In this document: positions 28,304 through 34,517 of the stretch, in pieces
How the letters are laid out: every line of letters starts with the position of its first letter
Numbering within the stretch: the stretch's first letter is position 1
Assembly (NCBI GenBank): GCA_900696665.1
Contig: CAADGY010000284.1
Coordinates: forward strand, 1-34,517
Source of the DNA: an uncultured Acidobacteriota bacterium
GTDB lineage: Bacteria; Acidobacteriota; Terriglobia; Bryobacterales; Bryobacteraceae
DNA length: 34,517 nt
Reading direction: 5' to 3'
The notes under the pieces: generated by a model
Told to the model about the DNA's origin: nothing
What the model saw: only the letters and a program-made list of their open reading frames with translations
Database searches by the model: none
Made by a program: the position numbers and the translations under genes

Positions 28304-28849
28304 TTACCTGAGAAGCACCGTTTCCACCAGTTCCTCACCCGTATGCACGTGCAGTTTGCCATTCACCGGATGTACCCACACGCCGCCTTGCTCAGGAACC
28401 GGTATATCGCTAGGGCCGTCGACAACCACAAAGTTGTCCATCTCGATTTCCTTGATGAACCTGCCAATGTGGATGTGTGTGTGGCACTGCGTCCGTACGC
28501 GGTCGCCATTGTAGGCGAGCGCCCAATCGTCTCCAAACAATTCCTTCGCTTTATGAATGGCAGCGGTCCACAGGGCGGTACGATCCTCCTGGCTCATCTC
28601 GTGGAGCGGATGCGCGCCTTCTTTGTGATTCCGCGGAAGAACCAGCCAGCGGTTCGGTTTACGGGGATTGATATCTTTCAGAACGAAGTGAGGGATACCC
28701 GCCGGCTGCTTTTCCGCTTCATTGCACAGACTGCATTGCCGCTGCTTCATCGTCTCCGGCCGGGCTGGATCGCAATTGCACTGCACGGAAACCTGCGCGC
28801 CGAGGCTCGCCGGGATCAGCAGGGCCGTCAACAGCCCCGATAAGCGCAT
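28304..28849 (-). CDS. Exported HIT superfamily protein
   Basis: A 181-residue protein with a signal peptide (MRLSGLLTALLIPASLGAQ). The HIT motif CHTHIHIGRF with His-x-His-x-His near residue 130 indicates a nucleotide hydrolase or transferase fold. The preceding KPNRWLVLPRNHKEGAHPL is the conserved strand and loop. An exported HIT protein recalls CDP-diacylglycerol diphosphatase (Cdh), but the function is uncertain. Just after the signal, a Cys-rich segment CNCDP...CSLCNEA may bind a metal. I prefer the ATG at 28849. The in-frame ATG at 28858 lies within TATAAT on this strand, which would be the -10 element, so transcription should start near 28850. Confidence 0.82.
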   Translation of the reverse strand: MRLSGLLTALLIPASLGAQVSVQCNCDPARPETMKQRQCSLCNEAEKQPAGIPHFVLKDINPRKPNRWLVLPRNHKEGAHPLHEMSQEDRTALWTAAIHKAKELFGDDWALAYNGDRVRTQCHTHIHIGRFIKEIEMDNFVVVDGPSDIPVPEQGGVWVHPVNGKLHVHTGEELVETVLLR

Positions 28850-28856
28850 TTGGGTC

Positions 28857-28864
28857 ATTATACT
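28857..28864. promoter_or_regulatory. Overlapping divergent -10 elements
   Basis: The minus strand reads TATAAT (28862 to 28857), a perfect -10, and the plus strand reads TATACT (28859-28864), which differs by one base. The two gene starts are only about 20 bp apart (28849 and 28870). No good -35 hexamers were found on either side. One symmetrical AT-rich box could therefore serve both directions, giving near-leaderless mRNAs. Confidence 0.5.
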
Positions 28865-28869
28865 TGTAA

Positions 28870-30306
28870 GTGTCTTTTGCTCGCTGGAACTATATCCTGG
28901 CGGCGGTACTTCTTTATTTTCTCTTTTTCTACGGGTTGACGCGAGCCGGACTCCTTGGGCCCGACGAGCCGCGGTATGCCTCTATTGCACGCGAGATGGC
29001 CTCTTCGGGCGATTGGGTCACGCCGCGGCTCTGGGACGAGGCGTGGTTCGAAAAACCTCCCCTGCTTTATTGGATGAGCGCCTCCGGGTTTCTTGCCGGG
29101 CTCGGAAATGAACTGGCGCCGAGGTTGCCGGTCGCCCTTACCAGTGCCGCCTTCCTGATCTTTTTCTTCCTGCGGATGAGCCGCCTCTTCGGGACGCAGC
29201 CCGCCTGGTTCGCCGCGGGAATCCTGGCCACGTCGGCAGGTTGGATTGGATTCAGCTACGTGGCGGTGACGGACATTCCCATGTCCGCGGCCTTTGGGGC
29301 TTCCATGCTGCTCGCCCTGACATGGCCCACTACGGGTGCAAGCGCCCGTATCCTGCTCTCCGGCGCGCTGCTGGGAATTGCCATTCTAGGCAAAGGACTG
29401 GTTCCGCTGGCGTTGAGTTTTCCCGTTGTCTGGCTCGCGCGGCGTAACCTGCGCTCGTTGGCGGCTTTCTACTGCCCGGCATTCCTTGTGGCCCTGCCCT
29501 GGTATGCCGCCGTCATTTTGCGGCACGGCCAGCCATTTCTCGACGAGTTCTTCTGGAAGCATCACTTCGCGCGGCTCGCATCGGAATCTATCCAGCACGT
29601 ACAGCCATTCTGGTTTTTTGCGCCGGTTTTGCTGGGACTGGTGTTCCCATGGACGCCCTTGCTTGCCCTTCTCGCCTCGCGAAAAAACCTGCACGATAGC
29701 CGCCGCGTATTCCTGCTCCTGTGGCTCGCCTGGGGACTGCTGTTCTTCTCGGTTTCAAAGAATAAGCTTCCGGGTTACCTTCTGCCGCTGCTCCCCGCGG
29801 CCGCCGCCCTGATGGGTGCATCGCTCGCGGAATCGCGGCACGTGAAATGGCTGCTGGCATGCACCGCTCTGCTGACGGGATTGCTACCGGTGGCCGCGGT
29901 GATTTTGCCTGAAGCAGTTGCGGCCGGCCTTTCGCGGGCCTCTTTCGAACAAATTCCCTGGCACTGGTTTGTCCCGGCGGCTGGCATCGCTGCCGTAGCG
30001 TGGTATTGGAGCCTGAAAAGCAGAAATACACACGCTTTCGGGGCGGTGTTCGTGTGGAGCGTAGCGGGAATTTTCGCTTTGAAAGCGATGGTTCTCGAGC
30101 CGCTGGACCACCGGGCTTCGGCGCGTGGTTTATGGCGGCAGATCTCAGGACAACGGCAGGATGTTTGCGTTTCCAGTCTTCATCGTGCCTGGCGCTACGG
30201 GCTGAACTACTATTCAATAGACCCGCTGCCGGACTGCCGCGAGGAGCCGAAGCGCCTCGAGATCCGGCAAGAAGATAACGAGATCCCGGCGATCATCCGG
30301 AAATAG
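28870..30306 (+). CDS. GT39-type membrane glycosyltransferase (ArnT/PMT-like)
   Basis: A 478-residue polytopic protein with about a dozen hydrophobic segments. Near the start it shows GLLGPDEPRYASIAREMASS, the periplasmic catalytic loop of the C-type GT family with an Asp-Glu pair, then DEAWFEKPPLLYWMSA, typical of ArnT- and PMT-like glycosyltransferases that use lipid-linked sugars. LGKGLVPLALSFPVVWLARR and later SVSKNKLPGYLLPLLPAAAA are further conserved segments. The C-terminal soluble portion is short (about 70 residues). The start is GTG; no Shine-Dalgarno is visible and TATACT ends 5 nt upstream, so it may be leaderless. The donor lipid and acceptor are not evident. Confidence 0.9.
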   Translation: MSFARWNYILAAVLLYFLFFYGLTRAGLLGPDEPRYASIAREMASSGDWVTPRLWDEAWFEKPPLLYWMSASGFLAGLGNELAPRLPVALTSAAFLIFFFLRMSRLFGTQPAWFAAGILATSAGWIGFSYVAVTDIPMSAAFGASMLLALTWPTTGASARILLSGALLGIAILGKGLVPLALSFPVVWLARRNLRSLAAFYCPAFLVALPWYAAVILRHGQPFLDEFFWKHHFARLASESIQHVQPFWFFAPVLLGLVFPWTPLLALLASRKNLHDSRRVFLLLWLAWGLLFFSVSKNKLPGYLLPLLPAAAALMGASLAESRHVKWLLACTALLTGLLPVAAVILPEAVAAGLSRASFEQIPWHWFVPAAGIAAVAWYWSLKSRNTHAFGAVFVWSVAGIFALKAMVLEPLDHRASARGLWRQISGQRQDVCVSSLHRAWRYGLNYYSIDPLPDCREEPKRLEIRQEDNEIPAIIRK

Positions 30307-30311
30307 AGCAG

Positions 30312-31964
30312 CTACCGCTTATATTCGAGAATCTGCCCGTCGGCCAGCAACCGCTCCCGCAGCTTGTCGTATGGGACGTCCTGCACCGGGAGGTCCATGT
30401 CCATCGCCATCACGGCAGCGGTGGCGGCGGACTGCCCAAGGATCATGAAGACGGGCTCCATGCGAATGGAACCATACGCGATATGCGAACTCGATACGCA
30501 CACCGGCACAAGCAGATTCTCCGCCTGGTCTCTATTTGGCACCAGGGAACCGTAAGAGATCTGGTAAGGTCCGTTTGTGCTGACGCCGATATCCCCTTCG
30601 TTCTGGACGTAGCCCTCGGGCGTGATGTAGCGCTGGATGTTGTGCGAGTCGATGCCGTAGGAACCCATACCGGCCGGTTCCGGCGTGGGCCGCCGCTTTA
30701 GCAACTCGTTCTCCGTCATGACGTATCTTCCGATCATGCGCCGGGCCTCCCGCACGTATAACTGGTGCGGCCAGTTCCCGTTGTCTCTGAACTCATCCTT
30801 GGCGAGGCCCCATTTTGCCATCTCCGTGCGTACATCCGCGGGCACACGCGGGTCATTTGCAATGAAATAGAACCAGCCCTGCTGATAATTCACATGTTCT
30901 GCTATGATTTCGCGGCGGCGCTCGTAGCTGGCTTCCGGGTAGTCCCAGTTCCGGCCGATATTATCGGTGCTGAAAGGTCCGTGGTTGTTCGTGTCGGTCT
31001 TGGCGTTCGGAATGGCATCGAACTTTTGAAACGTTTCCCGCCAGCCGGCGGCGAAGATGCGCAGAAGCAGTTCGTATTCCTTGGGATCGTAGCGGGCGGG
31101 TTTTGTGAAGGGCACACGATTCCCTGGCACTTGCGTGAGGCACATGCGGAAACAATAAGCCTGCACTTTTCTGTCGCCCTCGCCGTAGTTGCCGGGCGGC
31201 TCCGTGCTGATGCGCGGAAGCACTCCGCTCTTGGGGTCACCGGGAATCACGTAAGGAGAAATCGGGGTCTTTAAGACGCCGAAATGGTGGCGATGGTGAA
31301 GCACCCCGGTTTGCACTCCGTTCCACTTTTCGCCGTACGTGCTCGTCGATTCGCGTCCGACATGATAGTCGACACCGGCCGCCGCCATTAAGTCGCCTTC
31401 GTAGGTGGCGTCGATGAACATGCGGGCCGAATAGGTGTTCCCATCGAGCGTCGTGATGGAGACGATGCGCCCGTCCTGCTTCTTAACGCCTTTCTCGCGG
31501 TCAAGCCATGCGTTACGGACCACTGGAATTTTCGCTTCTTTGATCCACGCCTCAAATACGTTCTCGGCGACGTGCGGCTCGAAAATCCACATCGTACGGG
31601 CGACTCTGTCGAGCGCCTCCGTTCCCTGGCCTTTGTTGCCGTATTCCTCGCGCTTCTGCCAGCGCCAGGCCTCGGGCTTATCGTAGTGTTGCCAGACGCG
31701 GTGGTAGAACTCGCGGGAAAGCCCGCCGATCACAGCCTTATTTCCGGTGTCCGTAAATCCCAGGCCGCCGGCGGTAAGCCCACCCAGGTGGCGCTCCGGA
31801 CAAACCATCCGGACAGATTTGCCCATGCGCGCAACCTGTACCGCGGCTGTGATCGCGCCGGACGTACATCCATAAATGAGAACGTCGGATTGGACCCCGC
31901 CGGCTGGAGGCACAAGCGAGAGCGCGAGTCCTGGAAGCATCAAGCGGGTAAGCGTGAAAGTCAT
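30312..31964 (-). CDS. Exported FAD-dependent oxidoreductase
   Basis: A 550-residue flavoprotein. The N-terminus MTFTLTRLMLPGLALSLVPP is a signal peptide, followed by the dinucleotide-binding VLIYGCTSGAITAAVQVARM and then RHLGGLTAGGLGFTDTGNK, which places FAD. FIDATYEGDLMAAAGVDY and the C-terminal SHIAYGSIRMEPVFMILGQS are the standard closing FAD motifs. This is the PF12831-type family, common in carbohydrate-degrading soil bacteria, with an unproven substrate, possibly a polysaccharide or sugar. Its export is consistent with other proteins of this family in Acidobacteria. It is convergent with the GT39-type gene, 5 bp apart. No ribosome-binding site stands out. Confidence 0.9.
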   Translation of the reverse strand: MTFTLTRLMLPGLALSLVPPAGGVQSDVLIYGCTSGAITAAVQVARMGKSVRMVCPERHLGGLTAGGLGFTDTGNKAVIGGLSREFYHRVWQHYDKPEAWRWQKREEYGNKGQGTEALDRVARTMWIFEPHVAENVFEAWIKEAKIPVVRNAWLDREKGVKKQDGRIVSITTLDGNTYSARMFIDATYEGDLMAAAGVDYHVGRESTSTYGEKWNGVQTGVLHHRHHFGVLKTPISPYVIPGDPKSGVLPRISTEPPGNYGEGDRKVQAYCFRMCLTQVPGNRVPFTKPARYDPKEYELLLRIFAAGWRETFQKFDAIPNAKTDTNNHGPFSTDNIGRNWDYPEASYERRREIIAEHVNYQQGWFYFIANDPRVPADVRTEMAKWGLAKDEFRDNGNWPHQLYVREARRMIGRYVMTENELLKRRPTPEPAGMGSYGIDSHNIQRYITPEGYVQNEGDIGVSTNGPYQISYGSLVPNRDQAENLLVPVCVSSSHIAYGSIRMEPVFMILGQSAATAAVMAMDMDLPVQDVPYDKLRERLLADGQILEYKR

Positions 31965-32034
31965 GAGCTACCCACTACTGTACGCGATAAGGCAGAATCG
32001 CACCCGCCAGGGCGCGGTTCTGTCGACCGTCCGG

Positions 32035-32460
32035 TTACTTTTGTTCCGGTCTTTCCAGGTTCAACATCCAATTGATTCCGAATTGATCCGTAAGCATCCC
32101 GAACCGGGTGGCCCAAAAAGTCTCCTGCAGCGGCATCTTGACCGTCCCTTTTTCACCGATGGCGGCAAAGAGCCGGTCGATTTCCTCCACACTTTCACAA
32201 GTAATGCTGATCGAGAAGTTGTCACCCGTCTTCGAAGGCTGCCCGGGCGGCGTGTCCGAAGCCATCAGCAGCAGCAGCTTGCCCTTCGTCAGGCTTGCGT
32301 GCATAATCCTGTCTTGCGCAGCCTGCATTTCCTTGGGGATTTCGCCTGGCATCTCCCCGTATGTCATTTTGAACAGTTCCGCGCCAAAGCATTCTTGATA
32401 GAAAGTCATCGCCGTGAGGCAGTTCCCATCAAACATAAGGTAGGTGTTGATATCTTTCAT
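32035..32460 (-). CDS. VOC superfamily protein (PhnB/glyoxalase-like)
   Basis: A 141-residue protein starting MKDINTYLMFDGNCLTAMTF, with AGAGG upstream and overlapping the DinB-like stop (ATGA). It is the usual PhnB-like VOC length, with FDGNCLTAMTFYQECFG, LLLMASDTPPG and TRFGMLTDQFGINWML. The function of this subgroup is unknown; members with a His/Glu pair can bind metals. It is the last of four minus-strand genes after an ECF42-type promoter. VOC proteins recur in such clusters in my recollection. Confidence 0.9.
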   Translation of the reverse strand: MKDINTYLMFDGNCLTAMTFYQECFGAELFKMTYGEMPGEIPKEMQAAQDRIMHASLTKGKLLLLMASDTPPGQPSKTGDNFSISITCESVEEIDRLFAAIGEKGTVKMPLQETFWATRFGMLTDQFGINWMLNLERPEQK

Positions 32461-33164
32461 TGACAGGCATCCTCTCGAATTGGAATAGCGCTCCTCACTT
32501 GCCCCCTTGGGAATCCCGCGTTCGCTTTCACTTCCTGGATCTGTGCCGTGTGACGCATCGTGTGACCGGAGAGGAACAGGAGCCATTGGTAAGCATCCAA
32601 CTCCTTCAGGACGGGATGCGGCGCGGCATGCCCGCGGAGATCGTCCCGGCTCTTGGCAAGCGCAATGGTTTCTTCGCGGCTCCGCCGAAAGGCCGCGACT
32701 ATCTCCTCCGATGTAGCAAATCGTCCGTTGGGGATCAAGGGCTCCGGCGCCTTCACCTTGAAGCTGCGGTCCGTCACCATCTTGATCACTTTTTCATCCA
32801 GCACCTTTCGTTCCGCCACCCTCTTCGTGCTTGCCGCCGCACTGAGAATCTTTTTTTCGATGATGCCGCGAAGGAAGTCTTCGCTTAGAACAATGTGGCC
32901 GGCGCATTCGGCGATGGACCACACGCCGGCGGCCGGCTTGTAGTTCCACTGCTCCTTCGTGAGCCCGTCCACCGATTCGAGAAACTCAGCAGAACTCCGG
33001 TTAAGGTGATCCAATAGCACCTTGCGGTCAGCCTGATCCAACTCCACCGCGCCGGGAGCTGCGGACGTTTCCTGCCCGCCTACTAATGCCTGCCTCTCCA
33101 ACTCCACCGCGCCGGGAGCTGCGACTGCCGTAAGCGTCAAGAGAATCCCGCAGATTGGTTTCAT
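32457..33164 (-). CDS. Exported DinB-like four-helix-bundle protein with internal repeat
   Basis: A 235-residue protein. The start at 33164 has GAGGGGG about 6 nt upstream and gives a signal-like N-terminus MKPICGILLTLTAVAAPGAVE. The DinB fold follows from about residue 45 with its metal-binding histidines: AECAGHIVLSEDF and then SGHTMRHTAQI (H-x3-H). DinB-family proteins are often thiol or metal-dependent transferases of unknown role. Between signal and bundle, AAPGAVEL appears twice 20 residues apart, encoded by identical 27-bp direct repeats (33037-33063 and 33097-33123). The gap to the DUF1579 gene upstream is 53 bp and it overlaps the VOC gene by 4 bp, so it belongs to the sigma-linked operon. 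Confidence 0.87.
   Translation of the reverse strand: MKPICGILLTLTAVAAPGAVELERQALVGGQETSAAPGAVELDQADRKVLLDHLNRSSAEFLESVDGLTKEQWNYKPAAGVWSIAECAGHIVLSEDFLRGIIEKKILSAAASTKRVAERKVLDEKVIKMVTDRSFKVKAPEPLIPNGRFATSEEIVAAFRRSREETIALAKSRDDLRGHAAPHPVLKELDAYQWLLFLSGHTMRHTAQIQEVKANAGFPRGQVRSAIPIREDACQ
33037..33123. repeat. Identical 27-bp direct repeats, 60 bp apart
   Basis: The 27 bp at 33037-33063 recur exactly at 33097-33123, spaced 60 bp start to start, so the reading frame is kept. The 33 bp between them does not resemble the sequence before the first copy, so this is not a simple tandem duplication. The repeat encodes AAPGAVEL in the linker of the DinB-like protein. Confidence 0.95.
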
Positions 33165-33217
33165 AGTGCCCCCTCGGAAAGACCACTCGCCCGCGATCGT
33201 CAGCAAGCTCTTTACTA

Positions 33218-33703
33218 CTACTTACGGCGATAGTGTATCGTCATGATCTCCCGCCACTTTCCATCGTCGTCCAGCATCTCGGATCGCAAAATCCGGTGGG
33301 CGTCGCTCTTGATCTCGATGATGTCTTTATACTTCGCCACTTTGTCCTGGGCGGCGAGATGTGGTCCTTCGGCGTCCAGCGCCAGGGCCCGCTCCGCCGC
33401 GTCCAGTTGGCCGTCATACACCCACAGGTTGCTTATCATCGATCCGATAAACGTGCCCACAAACCGATTTTTCCGCGGGTCATAACCGAGCGTCATGATC
33501 GTCGTCGCCGGACCGCCACAAGACATTTCGCCTTGTGCTTCAGCCAGGATCCAAAAGCCGCCGAGCGGCCGTACGGTCTCAGTTCCCGTGCTCTTTACCG
33601 GCGGCTGGCCTGGCGCCATTGTGGCCTCCAGTTCAAACGTCCATTCGCCGGCGAGTTTCTGCAACCATTGGTGTTCCTTCTGCGGCTCGATATGGAGCTC
33701 CAT
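33218..33703 (-). CDS. DUF1579 family protein
   Basis: A 161-residue soluble protein beginning MELHIEPQKEHQWLQKLAGE, a DUF1579 hallmark (HxWLxxLxGxW). It continues with VRPLGGFWILAEAQGEM, IMTLGYDPRKNRFVGTFIGS and a strand-rich end IMTIHYRRK, all expected for this lipocalin-like barrel. The function is unknown. It starts 3 bp after the YCII/DGPF gene stop, and the ATG has a purine-rich AGATGAGA close by. The tight spacing and cluster membership put it in the ECF42 operon. Confidence 0.93.
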   Translation of the reverse strand: MELHIEPQKEHQWLQKLAGEWTFELEATMAPGQPPVKSTGTETVRPLGGFWILAEAQGEMSCGGPATTIMTLGYDPRKNRFVGTFIGSMISNLWVYDGQLDAAERALALDAEGPHLAAQDKVAKYKDIIEIKSDAHRILRSEMLDDDGKWREIMTIHYRRK

Positions 33704-33706
33704 GTC

Positions 33707-34102
33707 TCATCTCCTGGCGTTAATGGCGTCCACGGGCTGGACAGACTGGTCCCCGGGCAGACCCGGCACATCGATCACCGGACGAATCTCGACGGTCCCA
33801 ACGCGTGCGGCGGGAATTCGGGAAGCGATGCTAATGGCTTCATCAAGATTTCCGGCCTGGATCAGAAAATAGCCGCCGAACTGCTCGCGCGTCTCGGCAA
33901 ACGGCCCGTCGGTAACCTGCCGCTTGCCGGCGCGCACCCGAACGGTGGTAGCCGTCGAAGTAGGATGCAGCGGGGCGGCGGCCAGGTACTGCCCCTTCGC
34001 GTCAAGCTCCTGTGCGAGTTGAGCGGACTCGACGTAGCATTGCTGCCGCCCGGCCTCGTCCATCGCTTGTTCGTCAGTGTAGATCATCAACATGTATTTC
34101 AT
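33707..34102 (-). CDS. YCII/DGPF domain protein, partner of an ECF42 sigma factor
   Basis: A 131-residue protein starting MKYMLMIYTDEQAMDEAG, with GAGGGG about 7 nt before the ATG. It has the DGPF signature VTDGPFAETREQFGGYFLIQ near residue 75, and the usual EIRPVID end. DGPF proteins of the YCII family recur next to ECF42 sigma factors and are the expected targets; their biochemical role is not established. The upstream region on this strand has TGTCGA-N17-CGATTC ending 18 nt before the ATG. It heads the minus-strand operon DGPF, DUF1579, DinB-like and VOC. Confidence 0.93.
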   Translation of the reverse strand: MKYMLMIYTDEQAMDEAGRQQCYVESAQLAQELDAKGQYLAAAPLHPTSTATTVRVRAGKRQVTDGPFAETREQFGGYFLIQAGNLDEAISIASRIPAARVGTVEIRPVIDVPGLPGDQSVQPVDAINARR

Positions 34103-34120
34103 GCGTTTCCCCTCAGCGGT

Positions 34121-34149
34121 GAATCGAACGGCCAGCGCCGGAATCGACA
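34121..34149 (-). promoter_or_regulatory. ECF42-type promoter (TGTCGA-N17-CGATTC)
   Basis: On the minus strand, TGTCGA (34149-34144) and CGATTC (34126-34121) are separated by exactly 17 bp. This matches the bipartite motif I recall for ECF42-dependent promoters (TGTCGA at -35 and CGA/TC at -10). It lies 18 nt before the DGPF gene start, leaving a leader of about 12 nt that carries the Shine-Dalgarno GAGGGG. Confidence 0.8.
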
Positions 34150-34180
34150 ACGTACCGGAGAATTTATTTACCATTTCTAT

Positions 34181-34517
34181 ATGCGCTGGGACGCCGACAA
34201 AGCCGTGGACGAGGTTTACCGTTCCGATTGGGGCCGGATTGTCGCCACGCTCATCCGGATTACCGGCGATTTCGACGTAGCCGAAGAGACGGCGCAGGAA
34301 GCTTTTGCGGCCGCTGTTGACCAGTGGCGAACCAGCGGAATCCCGGAGTTCCCACGCGCCTGGATCATACAGACGGCCCGGCACAAGGCCATCGATAGCG
34401 TGCGGCGCCGCTTGGTGTTTATCGAAAAGATGAAAACCTACGCAAAATCCATCGGATCCCAGACACCCGCGGAACCGGATTTTGACACCACTGAGATTCC
34501 TGACGACAAGCTTCGCC
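34181..34517 (+). CDS. ECF42-type RNA polymerase sigma factor, 3' truncated by window
   Basis: 112 residues are visible before the window ends. It begins MRWDADKAVDEVYRSDWGRI. Region 2 of an ECF sigma factor follows: IRITGDFDVAEETAQEAFAA, then VDQWRTSGIPEFPRAWIIQT and ARHKAIDSVRRRLVFIEKM, the core-binding and -10-recognising helices. The pattern (D-V-A-E-E-T-A-Q-E-A, G-I-P-x-x-P-x-A-W) fits the ECF42 group, which usually has a C-terminal TPR-like extension not visible here. It is divergent from the DGPF gene. No clear Shine-Dalgarno precedes the ATG. It should recognise the promoter at 34121-34149. Confidence 0.92.
   Translation, partial: MRWDADKAVDEVYRSDWGRIVATLIRITGDFDVAEETAQEAFAAAVDQWRTSGIPEFPRAWIIQTARHKAIDSVRRRLVFIEKMKTYAKSIGSQTPAEPDFDTTEIPDDKLR

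Overview
The window is about 34.5 kb of GC-rich chromosomal DNA from a free-living bacterium. Gene content suggests Acidobacteriota, most likely the Bryobacterales/Solibacter side. Pointers are the many exported S9, M28, FAD-oxidoreductase and BsuPI-domain proteins, an alpha-beta fused E1 dehydrogenase, an ECF42-type sigma factor with a DGPF partner, and a decaying IS relic. This assignment is an inference from recalled gene families; no search was run.

Layout. 3-4023 (+): a 5'-truncated CusA/CzcA-type RND metal pump, overlapped by two small exported-protein genes. 4052-5158 (+): a GT4 glycosyltransferase, convergent with an exported coiled-coil protein (5159-5935, -). 5975-10964 (+): aldo/keto reductase, exported BsuPI-domain protein, PdxT, AMP-forming acyl-CoA ligase and a PrmA-like methyltransferase, closely spaced. 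10965-11778: an 814-bp gene-poor island holding an IS1595-type transposase relic, a near-consensus promoter and a 23-bp tandem repeat, abutting a probably truncated membrane protein (11779-12336, +). 12531-14358 (-): a small membrane protein and a beta-CASP metallo-beta-lactamase, divergent from an S9 peptidase (14422-16566, +).

16581-19450 (-): two proteins of unknown function and seryl-tRNA synthetase, divergent from the fused E1 (19533-21629, +). 21639-22171: a 67-aa protein (-) and an orphan Flp pilin (+) with a clear intrinsic terminator. 22227-28849 (-): a LarA-like protein, an unknown protein, and a tight four-gene run of exported HIT protein, UxaA-type dehydratase, DsbA-like protein and M28 peptidase. 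28870-30306 (+): a GT39-type membrane glycosyltransferase whose start lies about 20 bp from the divergent HIT start. 30312-31964 (-): an exported FAD oxidoreductase.

32035-34517: the most coherent regulatory unit. A 3'-truncated ECF sigma factor (34181 on, +) is divergent from a YCII/DGPF protein, DUF1579 protein, exported DinB-like protein and VOC protein (all -). The DGPF gene is preceded by TGTCGA-N17-CGATTC, which matches the promoter I recall for ECF42 sigma factors, so this looks like a complete sigma/promoter/target module. I saw no tRNA, rRNA, CRISPR array or prophage. Nothing here is demonstrably a wholly new system; the best leads are the ECF42 module with its repeat-containing exported DinB, the IS-derived region in front of 11779, and the overlapping divergent -10 elements at 28857-28864.
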